DNA of 64,000 bases. Origin: Nothophaeocryptopus gaeumannii (lineage: Eukaryota > Ascomycota > Dothideomycetes > Mycosphaerellales > Mycosphaerellaceae). The DNA is taken from contig JASISA010000042.1 in NCBI GenBank assembly GCA_031771865.1, positions 1,109,501 through 1,173,500 of the forward strand, written 5' to 3'. Below the pieces are notes generated by a model, which ran no database searches, was not told the DNA's origin, and saw only the letters and a program-made list of their open reading frames with translations. Positions within the stretch are counted from its first letter, which is position 1; the number at the start of each line of letters is the position of its first letter. A program made the position numbers and the translations under genes. This document shows, one piece after another, positions 32,512 through 41,848 of the stretch.

Positions 32512-32924
32512 TCGTATGTCCTATAGGAGAAGCTTCCGGTAAGGTTGGGTCAATTTGTGGGTGAACGCAGGACATTCCTTTGATGTGTGCTGGCCGCTTA
32601 GGGTGCCGCCTGCGGTGATGATCGTAGCGATAGGGGATGAATCTCTTTCTCGCCGGGGCTGAATGATGGGCTTCACATGGAGCTGTGGAGTCACGATCAC
32701 GTGCGTCATCCATGTCCGAAGCCCAACCGAACGCCGATCTTTGGCGCTCACTTCTCTCCAAGCTTCGCCACTCATTCAAAATCACCACCGCCGCCATCAA
32801 ACGGGCACGGCATACACTCATACCTATCTGCTCCTCCTCCGACATCATCAGAACACGCCACATTTCCATACCTATCAAGCGCGCCTCGCGAAACTCACAG
32901 TACACTCGAGACACTCGAAACAAA
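32512..32924. other. Intergenic between the NTF2-like and Cys-rich genes
   Basis: 413 bp, divergent starts. The 150 bp before 32925 are rich in CA and pyrimidines, typical of a fungal leader. The coding frame of the Cys-rich peptide is open upstream to 32685 but this part is Arg/Ser-rich and probably untranslated. Confidence 0.35.
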
Positions 32925-33110
32925 ATGCCTCCGCCTACATCCTCTTCTGTGGCATCAAGCACCTCTTCCGCAGTCAAGGGCATAAAGCCGCCTGTCAAGC
33001 AGCCGTGCTGGTGCGGCGACGACTGCCAGTGCTGTAGGTAGAAGCTGACCTGTCCTCTCAGACAATTTGCTAACGTATGTGAACATAGGCATTATTCCCT
33101 GTGTGAGTAG
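32925..33110 (+). CDS. Small Cys-rich, metallothionein-like peptide
   Basis: A short gene starting MPPPTSSSVASSTSSAVKG. The tail is PCWCGDDCQCC, with C-x-C and C-x3-C-x-C-C spacing as in fungal metallothioneins that bind copper or zinc. Exon 1 is 32925-33037, ending at a GTAGAA donor just after the last CC. With acceptor TAG at 33088 the product adds RHYSLCE (44 aa), giving six Cys in total. If the intron is not used the peptide ends one codon after CC. A second possible intron (GTGAGT at about 33103) leaves the C-terminus open to revision. Metal binding is inferred only from cysteine spacing. Confidence 0.45.
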
Positions 33111-33285
33111 GCATCTGTACTCGATACATGCGAGCTCTGCAACTAATCATAGAATGTAGTCTGTCATGTGAAGTGGATGAGTCTCGTCGCGTACATCCAG
33201 CGAAGGAAGGAGTTCGATATATTAGTGGCAGTTCACACATATCAAGCTCTCTTTACGGCTACCCTCGAACAAGACAATTCAGATT

Positions 33286-34141
33286 CTACCACTGCTGATG
33301 CTTGCCATCATAGCCCCAAAGCTTCCCTCCATGCGACTCCTTAGTTGCAGCATCAAGGACGTGCTTGATGCCAGGCACCGACTCGTCAATCGTCAGAGGA
33401 GCCTGCTCGAAACCCAACGACTTTGCGCCCAAGTTTCCCATGTCTGTCTGGACCCAACTAGCAGTCGACGACCATTAGCAAAAGCCATGTTCCCAAGGTA
33501 AGATCAGCTGTCTAGACTCACCCGGGATCAATCACGAACGCCGCGATACTTTCCTCTTCACCATTGATACGCTTGGTGAGCCAGTGCACGGCCGCCTTCG
33601 ATGGTCCATATGCTGCATTGGGGACTGGATGCTGGTTTCTGGTTGACACTCAATTAGCTGCGTGCTCGTTCTGGCCGTCTTTTGCGGACACTTACTCCAA
33701 CCACCCTGCACTCGAACCCATCGTTATGAATCTGGGATTTGCCGCCTTATCCAGGAGCTCTCTTGTCGCCTGGTACAACCAAACCACGCCATGGACGTTT
33801 GGGACCATATGATCAGCGAGGTCGACCGTTTTGAGATCCTTGACGAATGGGAAAGTGTAGGAGACGCCAGCATTGGCAAAAACGATATCAAGCTGTTTGA
33901 TCCCTTTGCTCTTCAGCTCGTCCACGGCCTCGAAGGAGCTCCTCTCTTTCGAAGCATCGATCTTGACGGTCGTGACCTTGCTTCCTTTCCCTGTAGGCAG
34001 TTCAGAGAGCGACTTGGCAGTTTCATGTGATGGGTCTCGGACGGCAGCTATCGCATGCGTGTTTGGCTGCGCAAGATACAGGGCGAGCACACCACGGCCC
34101 AGCCCGCGGTTTGCGCCAGTGATGAGTACGTTGGTCGCCAT
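33286..34141 (-). CDS. Short-chain dehydrogenase/reductase
   Basis: This is an NAD(P)H-dependent classical SDR of the family that includes norsolorinic-acid-ketoreductase-like enzymes. Exons (minus) are 34141-33696, 33638-33522 and 33457-33286, giving 244 aa. The start at 34141 gives MATNVLITGANRGLG with the TGxxxGxG cofactor loop at residues 8-15. Further features are the FANAG strand, the catalytic Ser at about 143-144 (TMGSSAGW), and the Tyr159/Lys163 pair in YGPSK. The C-terminus reads PGWVQTDMGNLGAKSLGFEQ then SHGGKLWGYDGKHQQW, typical of this group. All splice sites are GTAAGT or GTGAGT with AG acceptors. The substrate is unknown; no biosynthetic partners lie nearby. Confidence 0.9.
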
Positions 34142-34722
34142 TGGAAATGTTGATTTGTTTTCAGAGGAGTTGCTTTGGGGTACGCATCGTCCAAACACCG
34201 TCACGACAATAGCACGCCATAAGTACTTACCGTCCTTATCTCCGTGCTCAATGCCAGCGGCAACATTATCACCGACTCACCGACTATTGCGACTTTCGCC
34301 ATGAGAACGTTCACCAAAACAGCACTCAGGACGGAGCACAATCTCTCCATTGGCTCCGTACTGGCGATGTTTTGCCGAACGAACAATGTTCAAGGAGGAA
34401 CAAAGATTCCGATGCGGTGGAAAACGCGGGTGGAGAGTTTCTGACAGAATCCTTCCTCCGAGTCTGACACCGCTTAGTTAAGCTTTCAACGGGGTTCTGA
34501 CATGTGATTTCTAACATCCATCAGACATTTCTCCCACCATACGACTACCGAGGACCCTCGCACAGCATTGATCTAGCTGCTTCAAGCATGTCCCCAAACA
34601 GTAGGATCCCGACCATCACAATATCCCAAACATATCACATGCCATGGACAATCTACGACACACGCGCATCAACCCTCGGCTCTTCAGTCTCCATCATTCT
34701 TGAGGTAAACTAAGAAAAGGAA
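34142..34722. other. Intergenic between two minus-strand genes
   Basis: 581 bp. Contains the 5' side of the SDR gene and the 3' flank of the next gene. Short frames only; no element recognised. Confidence 0.4.
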
Positions 34723-35450
34723 CTACTCACCCTTCGCATAAGCAGGCTGTGCCTTCCGACCCATCAACAAGATCGGTTTCGTCCTCTTGTGATCTTCCGC
34801 CGTAGGTGCATGGTACTCGCCCTCCAGCTTCCCTACCAATCTCGCCGCCGCTTGACGCCCGGTCGTCCCCTCGCAGTGTACATAAACATCTGCGAACTTC
34901 TCGCCTCCGTGTTCAAAATCCTCGGTCGTGATTTTGGTCGTTATTCCAAACCAGTCGCCGTCGTACAAGTCGAGGATGAACTTCTCTAGGCAGGCTTTGA
35001 AGGATGGGAGTTGAAAGCTGGCGACGCGGGCTACGCCGACGTTCGTCGAGGATTCGATGGTGGATTTGACGCCGCCTGCTGGGAGCCAGCATTCGGTCTC
35101 GGGTGTCACGGGTCTGGGCGGTACTGAACGTACGTACGACATCTTGGTGGGGTTCTTTTTCGTTGTACCCGTTGGCTAAAGTCTCAGAATCAGCATCGAA
35201 ACCTCTTCAAAGAGCGCCGCATTTAGCTCCTCACCTTCGCAGCACTCCTCACCCTCGGTCCCGCCGGCTTCCACTCAGCCCTCTCCTCTACAGGCGTATA
35301 CTGCACCGCAGGTGGTAGTCCGTCAAGTTTCCGCTTGGAACTGTCGAGATTCTTGAAACCTGAGCCAGCTGAACTTTGTAGAGGAGGCTTTTTCTGGGCG
35401 AAGCTCTTCTGGAGGTCCGCCAGGCGAAACTTCTTTGTCTTGGGCGGCAT
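34723..35450 (-). CDS. Conserved-looking hypothetical protein, two exons
   Basis: I do not recognise a named family. Exons (minus) are 35450-35235 and 35175-34723 with a 59-nt intron (GTGAGG donor, GCTGAT branch, TTTAG acceptor), giving 222 aa. The N-terminus is basic and disordered (MPPKTKKFRLADLQKSFAQK, later PPAVQYTPVEERAEWKPAGP). The C-terminal half looks globular: LPSFKACLEKFILDLYDGDW, then GGEKFADVYVHCEGTTGRQA, then KPILLMGRKAQP. The last codons (KGE, stop) contain a GTGAGT donor, so another short exon is possible. The clean intron joining two protein-like halves supports a real gene. Confidence 0.65.
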
Positions 35451-36202
35451 CTTGGGGCTGTGGTCCTGATTCTAAGGGGTGGTTGTAGGCAACAAAGGAA
35501 CAGGGGTCTTGTGGGGGCCTTTGTACTTGACCGGAATTGTTGTGAGGATGGAGAGCGGCGAGGGAGACAGACATCGTGAAGTGATGCTATCACTTCGAAT
35601 TGCTACATTACTTCGAAGGGTATCACGGGCATGTGATGGCCGTGAGTGAGCTGCTGTACTTTGGCTCTTACGGTGAGGCGCATATCACTTTCTGGAGAAG
35701 AAGGCTTCAGAGCGAGAGTATTTGAAGGCGACCGTTTGAGGCGAGGACTGACGGAGGCCTTTTAAAGTGGTGGTTCCCATGTTTGGAGCCTGGCACTGCA
35801 TTGAGGCTGCCAGCTTCAGTGCATACTCATAGCGCTATGCATCATGAGTTACACTGCGCCGGTAAGTCCGGCAGCTTTCTCCAAGTCATGATATAAACGT
35901 GTCGTAGTAGTCATAGATGGCATCGTCACGCAGGAAGTGAGAGTGAAGTGTCGATGTCTGGGCGTTCGGGAGATAGTTCTACCGCTTGATGGCTTGCGCG
36001 TGATGCCTCTTACAGCCACCACACCCTCCTTCAGAGAGGCATCTGTCAACGGTAGGCAGTGAGAAGCGGCATTGAACAAGTGTCCAGCTCGCGCGCTTCA
36101 AGGCATCATCATCAGTGTTACCATTTCCTTCATCAGCACTCCCTCTTTACTCTCTTCACAGCAAGCTCAACAGGGCCACTATCAAGCAGCGAACAAGACG
36201 CG
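35451..36202. other. Divergent intergenic region
   Basis: 752 bp between divergent starts. No gene. A short AT-poor inverted motif (TAGCGCTA) lies at about 35830. Nothing else recognisable. Confidence 0.4.
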
Positions 36203-36886
36203 ATGTCAACATCTGCTTCCAGGCTGAATCTGCTCACCCTCCCCTACGACATCCGCTACCTCATCTATCAACACACGTTTCCGATATGCCCAGGCCGACA
36301 GATCTACCTACAGGCCTCCGCAACACCGTCTCCAAAGGCCCGAACCCGCAGTCTCTATGCCATTTGCCCCGAGCACCCGATCTCCACCAACCTCCTCATG
36401 ACTGGGAATCGCCAGTTGAGCACCGAAGCGGCTGAGTACTTATACAATACGTATTTGTTCAACATCGTGGGCACGAAGAGGGATATACTGAAAGTGTATA
36501 AGAGGTTTGTGAAGACAGTCGAGAAATACGCGAGAGAGGACGTCCAAGTGGATGTCTTTTCGAATGGGGAGCATTCGAAGACTGGATGCATCACTGTGCA
36601 TTGTGGGACGGGGAAAGTGGGCGTGGTGAAGAGGAGAGACAGGGGTATAAAGATGAGTATGACAGAGATGGAGAGGGAGGTCGGAACGGAGAAGAGGGGA
36701 AACATGAGTGCCAGTGTTGCGATTTTGCAATGTCAAGTGCTATACGTGGTTGCTTTCATAATGGTGGTCATATTGAGTATTGTGGCAGGCCAATGGATAG
36801 ATGGGTTGAGAGGGAGTAAGGTCGACTCGACTGGGGTTCTTGGGCAGCTAGATAGATGGCTTGAGCAGTGGTATAGCAGGCAGTAA
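36203..36886 (+). CDS. F-box-like protein with C-terminal membrane segment
   Basis: A single exon of 227 aa with its ATG at 36203. It starts with the F-box-like motif LNLLTLPYDIRYLIYQHTF found in many fungal proteins of unknown function, then NLLMTGNRQLSTEAAEYLYN, which is the conserved second block (tested individuals of this family read R-x-L-x-x-E-A-x-x-x-x-Y). Near the C-terminus a strong hydrophobic helix (VLYVVAFIMVVILSIVAGQW, about 180-200) suggests a tail-anchored or single-pass membrane protein, unusual for F-box-like proteins. This is the only intact member of the three F-box-type loci in the window. Confidence 0.7.
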   Translation: MSTSASRLNLLTLPYDIRYLIYQHTFPICPGRQIYLQASATPSPKARTRSLYAICPEHPISTNLLMTGNRQLSTEAAEYLYNTYLFNIVGTKRDILKVYKRFVKTVEKYAREDVQVDVFSNGEHSKTGCITVHCGTGKVGVVKRRDRGIKMSMTEMEREVGTEKRGNMSASVAILQCQVLYVVAFIMVVILSIVAGQWIDGLRGSKVDSTGVLGQLDRWLEQWYSRQ

Positions 36887-37660
36887 CATGTCCCATATCA
36901 TCTTCAGCTCGCATGGAAAATGAATTGTCAGCCATCGGGATTCCATTCATTCTACCCCCGTACGTCCGACGTTAACATATAGATCTATAACTTCTGAACA
37001 GCAAGCTGCGTCATCTGTAAGCCTGGCTCAGCCTCTTGTGTACGAGCTACCACCATCGACAACGAAGCTTTCCCCAAAATAACGTTGCGAGGCCGAATTA
37101 TCGAGATGTCTATCGGCGATGAGCTCCGTAGCCGCATTCCGATCAACCTTCACAAACGCCCGACTTGCATACCCGTCGCCCTCTGATTTGCTCTCTGTGT
37201 ATCCCGCGACAGTGGCCCGCTCCGCATCGTGCAGATTCTCCCGTGCTGGGCGAAAGTCTCGATTGCTGCAGTACCCTGATTGTGCGTGAATCGGAGGCCT
37301 GGACCTCTGCTTGGCTGCTGAACTCGAAACAACACATGTGCGGGCACTGTGCGCCTGCATTGTGCATGTCGGTGGGCAGTGTTCGGCGAGAAGTCCTCTG
37401 CTTCCACCAGCGGCATCGCTTGAGGGCTGGAACAACGTTAAACTTGCGCTTGTGGTGAGAGGTCCAGTGAATGACAAAGACGAGGCTGCTGAGACCTTGC
37501 GATTGTAAGCCTGCTCTTGCTTGAACAACGTTCTCTTCTTCCTTGCACCGCCTAAACACCACAGCCCTTTCGGCTATTGCGCAACTGCTGCTGGGCTTGT
37601 GGCTTAACGACATACACCGGCTGGGGTTTTCAAAGAAGCTGATTATCGGTTGAAGGAGGC
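36887..37660. other. Intergenic with doubtful minus-strand frame
   Basis: 774 bp. A minus-strand frame at about 37290-37028 (with NRDFRPARENLHDAERATV, then VDRNAATELIADRHLDN) follows a TACTGCAG acceptor-like site and could be the last exon of a small gene, but I found no matching first exon. Left uncalled. Confidence 0.3.
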
Positions 37661-38860
37661 ATGCATTACGGTATGGTTCTTATCAAATGCATGGGCCGGG
37701 AGACGACTTGCTAACACACGCGCGCAGTTCGCTTCCTCAAGACGCCAAAAGTATGCGTGGACCGCGGTAACGTCTCACTCAAATGCGTCCTGACCGTAAC
37801 GACCGATCTGGGCGAGACCTTCTATCCCAACGACCTCGTCCTCGTTATCACAGTCCGATCATTCGAAGAAGATGGGGATATGTACTTGCGGAGAAAAGTA
37901 GACTGGAAGGCGGGCGCACGATCAGTCAATGTTGAACTCAGCATATCGCGACAGGACATTGAATGGCCGGCATGCGTGCATGCGGCAGTAAGAGGCAGCA
38001 AAGCGAAGCAGGCGGGGTTCCTGCCGTCATTTGTCGATGTCTGGAGCGGACCCATGAACGCGCCGAAAGGCCACTTTGAATCAGGATGGCGGGTGGAGCG
38101 GAGGTTTATGTCGACCGCCGAACGATCCGTATCGCTGCTCGAAGATGCGGGTGACAGCATTGCCAGACATCTTTGGGATGGCAGCCAAGCCCTGGCGCAG
38201 CACATCGACCAGACAATCACTCTACAAAGTCCACAGACCGTGCCCCTTCTGGAGTATGTCTTGATCTCGGCAACGTATAAAAGAATGAATGTGATCGAGC
38301 TTGGATGCGGGTGTGGCACAGTCGGCATCAGCGTGGCACAATCAATACCGGACTGCAATGTGATGCTTACGGATCTGGAAGAAGTCACCGAGCTTGTAGA
38401 GGCCAATATCAAGCGGATGAATCCTGCTATGTCATCCCGAGTACGATTTCAGCCCTTGAACTGGCTGGAGCCTCTGCCGTCAAATCTCGAAACTCGGAAA
38501 AACGACTTGATCATCGTATCAGAGTGTACGTACAATACAGACACCCTCGAGCCACTGGTCGGCATGCTGGTACAACTCGTCAACCGATCCCCGAAAGCCG
38601 TCATTGCGGTCTCTACCAAGACACGACACGATAGCGAGGCTGTCTTCTTCGATCTGATGAGGAACGCGGGTCTCATCGAGGAAGGTAGCGTGCGACTGCC
38701 TCTACCTGGGGAGCCAGGCCAGGGGTACTCCGACTGGGCGACTGATGTAGGACTGCACCTTTTCCGCGGCAGAGATCACCGGTTGAGCATAAGTCCCAGA
38801 GGCGGCAGTGAGGAGGAGGTACCCAAAGCGAAGGCCGAGAAGCGGAGTAAATCGAGGTAA
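37661..38860 (+). CDS. Lysine methyltransferase, family 16 (METTL21-like)
   Basis: This SAM-dependent protein methyltransferase belongs to the Methyltransf_16 family, whose members modify elongation factors, chaperones and other proteins. Exon 1 is only 10 nt (37661-37670, MHY plus one base); the intron ends at 37727 and exon 2 runs to 38860, giving 380 aa that starts MHYVRFLKTPKVCVDRG. That N-terminus is typical of the fungal family, so the tiny exon is well supported. The SAM loop VIELGCGCGTVGIS is at about 193-206, followed by the acidic MLTDLEE and the post-motif NDLIIVSECTYNTDTLEPL. The extreme C-terminus is Lys/Arg-rich. The protein substrate cannot be deduced. Confidence 0.88.
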
Positions 38861-39541
38861 ATTGGACACCTCTACTTACACCAGCACAACGGGAGCTCAC
38901 CTAACGCGATGTGCATGATGCGCATTGTCTTTTCCAGCCTTTCAGGGCATCGCTGATGTACGCAGTGGGTCTGCAAATTGCAAGCACGTCAGCTGGAATT
39001 TTGATACTGTGAAGAGAGGGACAATAGCATGGATGAATCAAGCTTGAAGGTAATGGTCGAGGCAGGAAATGACATCGACACGCGCGTTGGGTTTGGGTCT
39101 GGGCTATTAGCGGGTTGCATGGAATGGAGCGAGGAAACGGACAACGGCAAGGAGCTTCGCAGGCAAGCATTGAACCAATGAAATCACATCGAAACGAACA
39201 GCAGGGCTTTCCGTGAGAAAAAGGTAAGAACCTTTCAGCCAGCGTGATACAGCTTGATTGAGAAAGGTATGACACACGACGTAGCGACAAGAATGGCAAA
39301 CAATTCGACACCCTTAATTGGTGGATCTGCCTCTCTACAACGGCCCACAATGTACCGAGATGCATACAGCTCACTCTGAAGTAGTATCCCCAATCGGGCT
39401 TGGCGCGAGGAGTCGACGTCTTCATCTCGATACCTCTGACCTTGGATAGCGAGTAAGGGCTACGATATAAAGGCGATGACAAGTCCAGAATGGAAGACAT
39501 CAGAAGCGACTGCTCACGCCGCCCAGTCGATCGACACCAAG
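38861..39541. other. Intergenic before the acetylesterase locus
   Basis: 681 bp. A 199-codon minus-strand frame (39500 to 38901) is Cys/Ser/Pro-rich without a domain or signal peptide and overlaps the acetylesterase promoter; not called. Nothing else seen. Confidence 0.4.
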
Positions 39542-40318
39542 ATGATGCATCTCACGCTGTTTGTCACAATCTTGGCTTCAGTGGCATCTGCGGCCCCAAC
39601 AAAACGGAATCCTCCCTTCTTCCTCCTGGCAGGCGACTCAACAACTGCAACACAATCTTCCAATGGCGGAGGCTGAGGTGATGGCTTCCTGAACTATACC
39701 CTGCGTCCCACAGCAACCGGTATCAATTATGGGCGTAACGGCGCCACCACCGTGTCCTTCCGCGAGAGAGGGGACTGGAATACCGTCTTGAGCCAGACAG
39801 CCACTCACAAGCAGGACTTTGGCGTCTCCGTCACAATCCAACTCGGCCATAACGATCAAAACTCAGCAGCAAACATCTCCCTCTCCCAATTCTCGACCAG
39901 CCTAGGCACATTCGTCGACGCCGTTCGCTCAGCGGGCGGCACGCCAATCCTCGTCACTCCTCTCACGCGTCGTGTCTCCAACAACACCTTCTCCCCTCCA
40001 CGCGTAGTGGAGAGTCTGGCTGATCAACGCACTGCCACGATCGCCGTCGCCGAAGCCAAGAAGGCGAAGTGGATAGATTTGAATTGGGCGAGTGAGAGGT
40101 ATTGTAATGCGATTGGGGAAGAGGCGAGTTGGGGGTTTGATTTGGTGGCGAATGACACGACGCATTTAAATGCGTGGGGGAGTGTGGTTTTTGGGAGGAT
40201 GGTTAGTGATTTGTTGGTAAGCTCGAAGGGGACGGAGGGGTGCCATGAGTATTTGGAGAGATGGGCGAGGGGGAATGTGACGCTGAGTTGGCAGTTGGAG
40301 AGAGGTGTGCCTGCTTAG
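39542..40318 (+). pseudogene. Rhamnogalacturonan acetylesterase-like gene with in-frame TGA
   Basis: This is a secreted SGNH hydrolase that would remove acetyl groups from pectin rhamnogalacturonan. The frame opens at 39542 with a signal peptide (MMHLTLFVTILASVASA), then the nucleophile block PPFFLLAGDSTT. It is then broken by TGA at 39674-39676, where relatives have Trp (GGGWGDGF). The same frame continues without other damage: GATTVSFRERGDWNTV, the Asn-containing GHNDQ block, and a final D-x-x-H-type pair in NDTTHLNAWGSVVFG, ending at 40318 (258 codons). No splice pair removes the TGA without losing conserved residues. Either a recent pseudogene, a rare strain allele or a sequence error; a truncated 44-residue product would be inactive. 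Confidence 0.75.
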
Positions 40319-41848
40319 CTTTGAAGAATGAAAGGTTGGGAGAAAGATCGGGGGGATTGGAGTTGTGAAAGGAGAAGGGCGGAGGCAGAATGTTGGAGGA
40401 AAGTGGTGGAGCGAAAGCAAAACAATCGTCATGGTCTAACGGCAACCCCCAGTAGGCTCTCACAAAACACACGCCTTAGATGCGTGATGTCCTTAAAGTC
40501 GACGGGGAGTACCGAGCACTGGAACGAGCCAGCGATTTACAGGCTTACCATTACGCCAGCACGATTGTTGAATTATAGTAGATTCTTATTGATATATAAA
40601 CACTGAACTGTCCTTGTGCTGCAAAACAAATGAGAAGTTGGGTTTGGTGTATGGTGCATGCGATATGTGATCTTAGGTCTTGTCGAGCGAATGCAGTATA
40701 CGAAGCAAAAGAGACACAAAAAGCAAAAACAACTGTCATGGCTTAATGGCCGAAATTGACTTTCCAGACTTCGCAGAAGACATTCCTCTGTGTGGTCTAA
40801 ATGCTGCCCATCCCACCGAAGGCTGGAGTGACTCAGCGACTTACAGGTTTACCACTAGGTCATGCCGGTTGCTTGAAGATTGACCATTTGCAATTGACTT
40901 ATGAATGCTCAATTCGCGTTTGGTTTGGAGCACTTGAGAGAGCAAACGGAGATGGCTCTAGGGCAGTGCAAGCATCATGTGAAGGTCTTGGCAATCGGAA
41001 AAGCAGGCCCAGCATCGATAGTTCACGCCCCGACCCATCTACAGCCTACGCAGAACAGACCTACCTTCGTATTCTTTGAAGAAGAGCCATCATTATGACC
41101 TCCCTGGCTGACTCTCCCATGCTTTCTATGTGTTCTTCTGCCGTTTCTTCGTAGCGTCAGAATTCGGGATAGCGAGGCGTCATCTTGCTGCCAAGGTGAC
41201 GAATGCAAGGCAAGCGGCTAGGCCTTCGCGAGGTGGATCCTTGGAGATGTCGCCAGGATGTTTTCAGGCTCCAAAGAGGACAGACGAGTGCATTCGAGGA
41301 GGCGGGAAATAGCGAGTCGAGCCTTCGAAGACCGCATTCCTGTTCGCGTGAACGAGTTGGATGGTTTCTTCATGTTCGTATGATGTTCGCATGTTGTGGA
41401 GGGCCGTGAAGGGGAGGTGAGGGGCGTGATCCTGGTCCCTTGTTTGCGCTGCATCCGACCGCGGCCAAGGCCGCTGAGCGACAACGCAATCCTCTCAGCG
41501 TTCCGAGCCTCCCACGTTTCTCATCATCGCCTTCTTTCACATGCCTTCGATGACATAGCCACAGAGTGTGTTTTGGTGCAGTTGAGCGCTTTTCATCCTT
41601 GTCCTCACTTTCATATCTCACGGTCCTTACCCGTTTCCTATCAACATCTCACTCGCCCTTCGGAAGGAAGCAACGCCAACGGCTCTCATTTCCTGGCTCG
41701 GCAGAGTTCAAGCGAACAAAAGCAACCAGAGCCCACTGCCGAACCGCACGCGCTTGACGTCGACGAAAGCACTTCAGACAACACTGGAGAAACAGTGCAC
41801 TCCTACTAACACCGCTCAACCTCGTACACGGTGCAGTACGACACTGCA
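40319..41848. other. Gene-poor region with diverged repeat pair
   Basis: 1.5 kb. Contains the repeat pair described separately and, before IZH3, a pyrimidine-rich leader. A 137-codon plus-strand frame (41396-41809) is Ser/His-rich without a domain and probably untranslated leader. Confidence 0.4.
40411..40890. repeat. Two diverged direct repeat copies
   Basis: Copy A (about 40415-40580) and copy B (about 40717-40880) share an AAGCAAAA(A)CAA start, GTCATGG(T)CTAA(C/T)GGC, and later AGCGA(T/C)TTACAGG(C/T)TTACCA. The spacing is about 300 bp and the identity moderate. They could be relics of a short non-autonomous element; no terminal inverted repeat or target-site duplication was found. Confidence 0.45.

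Noticed and set aside
33286..34141. SDR as part of a secondary-metabolite cluster
   Set aside because: No polyketide synthase, peptide synthetase, P450 or transporter lies in the neighbourhood; the SDR stands alone.
37028..37528. 166-codon minus-strand ORF
   Set aside because: Only its last third looks protein-like and no matching first exon was found; described in the intergenic entry instead.
38901..39500. 199-codon minus-strand ORF rich in Cys
   Set aside because: No signal peptide or domain; overlaps the promoter of the acetylesterase.
39674..39676. Selenocysteine reading of the TGA in the acetylesterase
   Set aside because: Filamentous ascomycetes are not known to have the selenocysteine machinery, and relatives have Trp here.
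41396..41809. 137-codon ORF before IZH3
   Set aside because: Ser/His-rich, ends just before the IZH3 start and lies in its probable leader.
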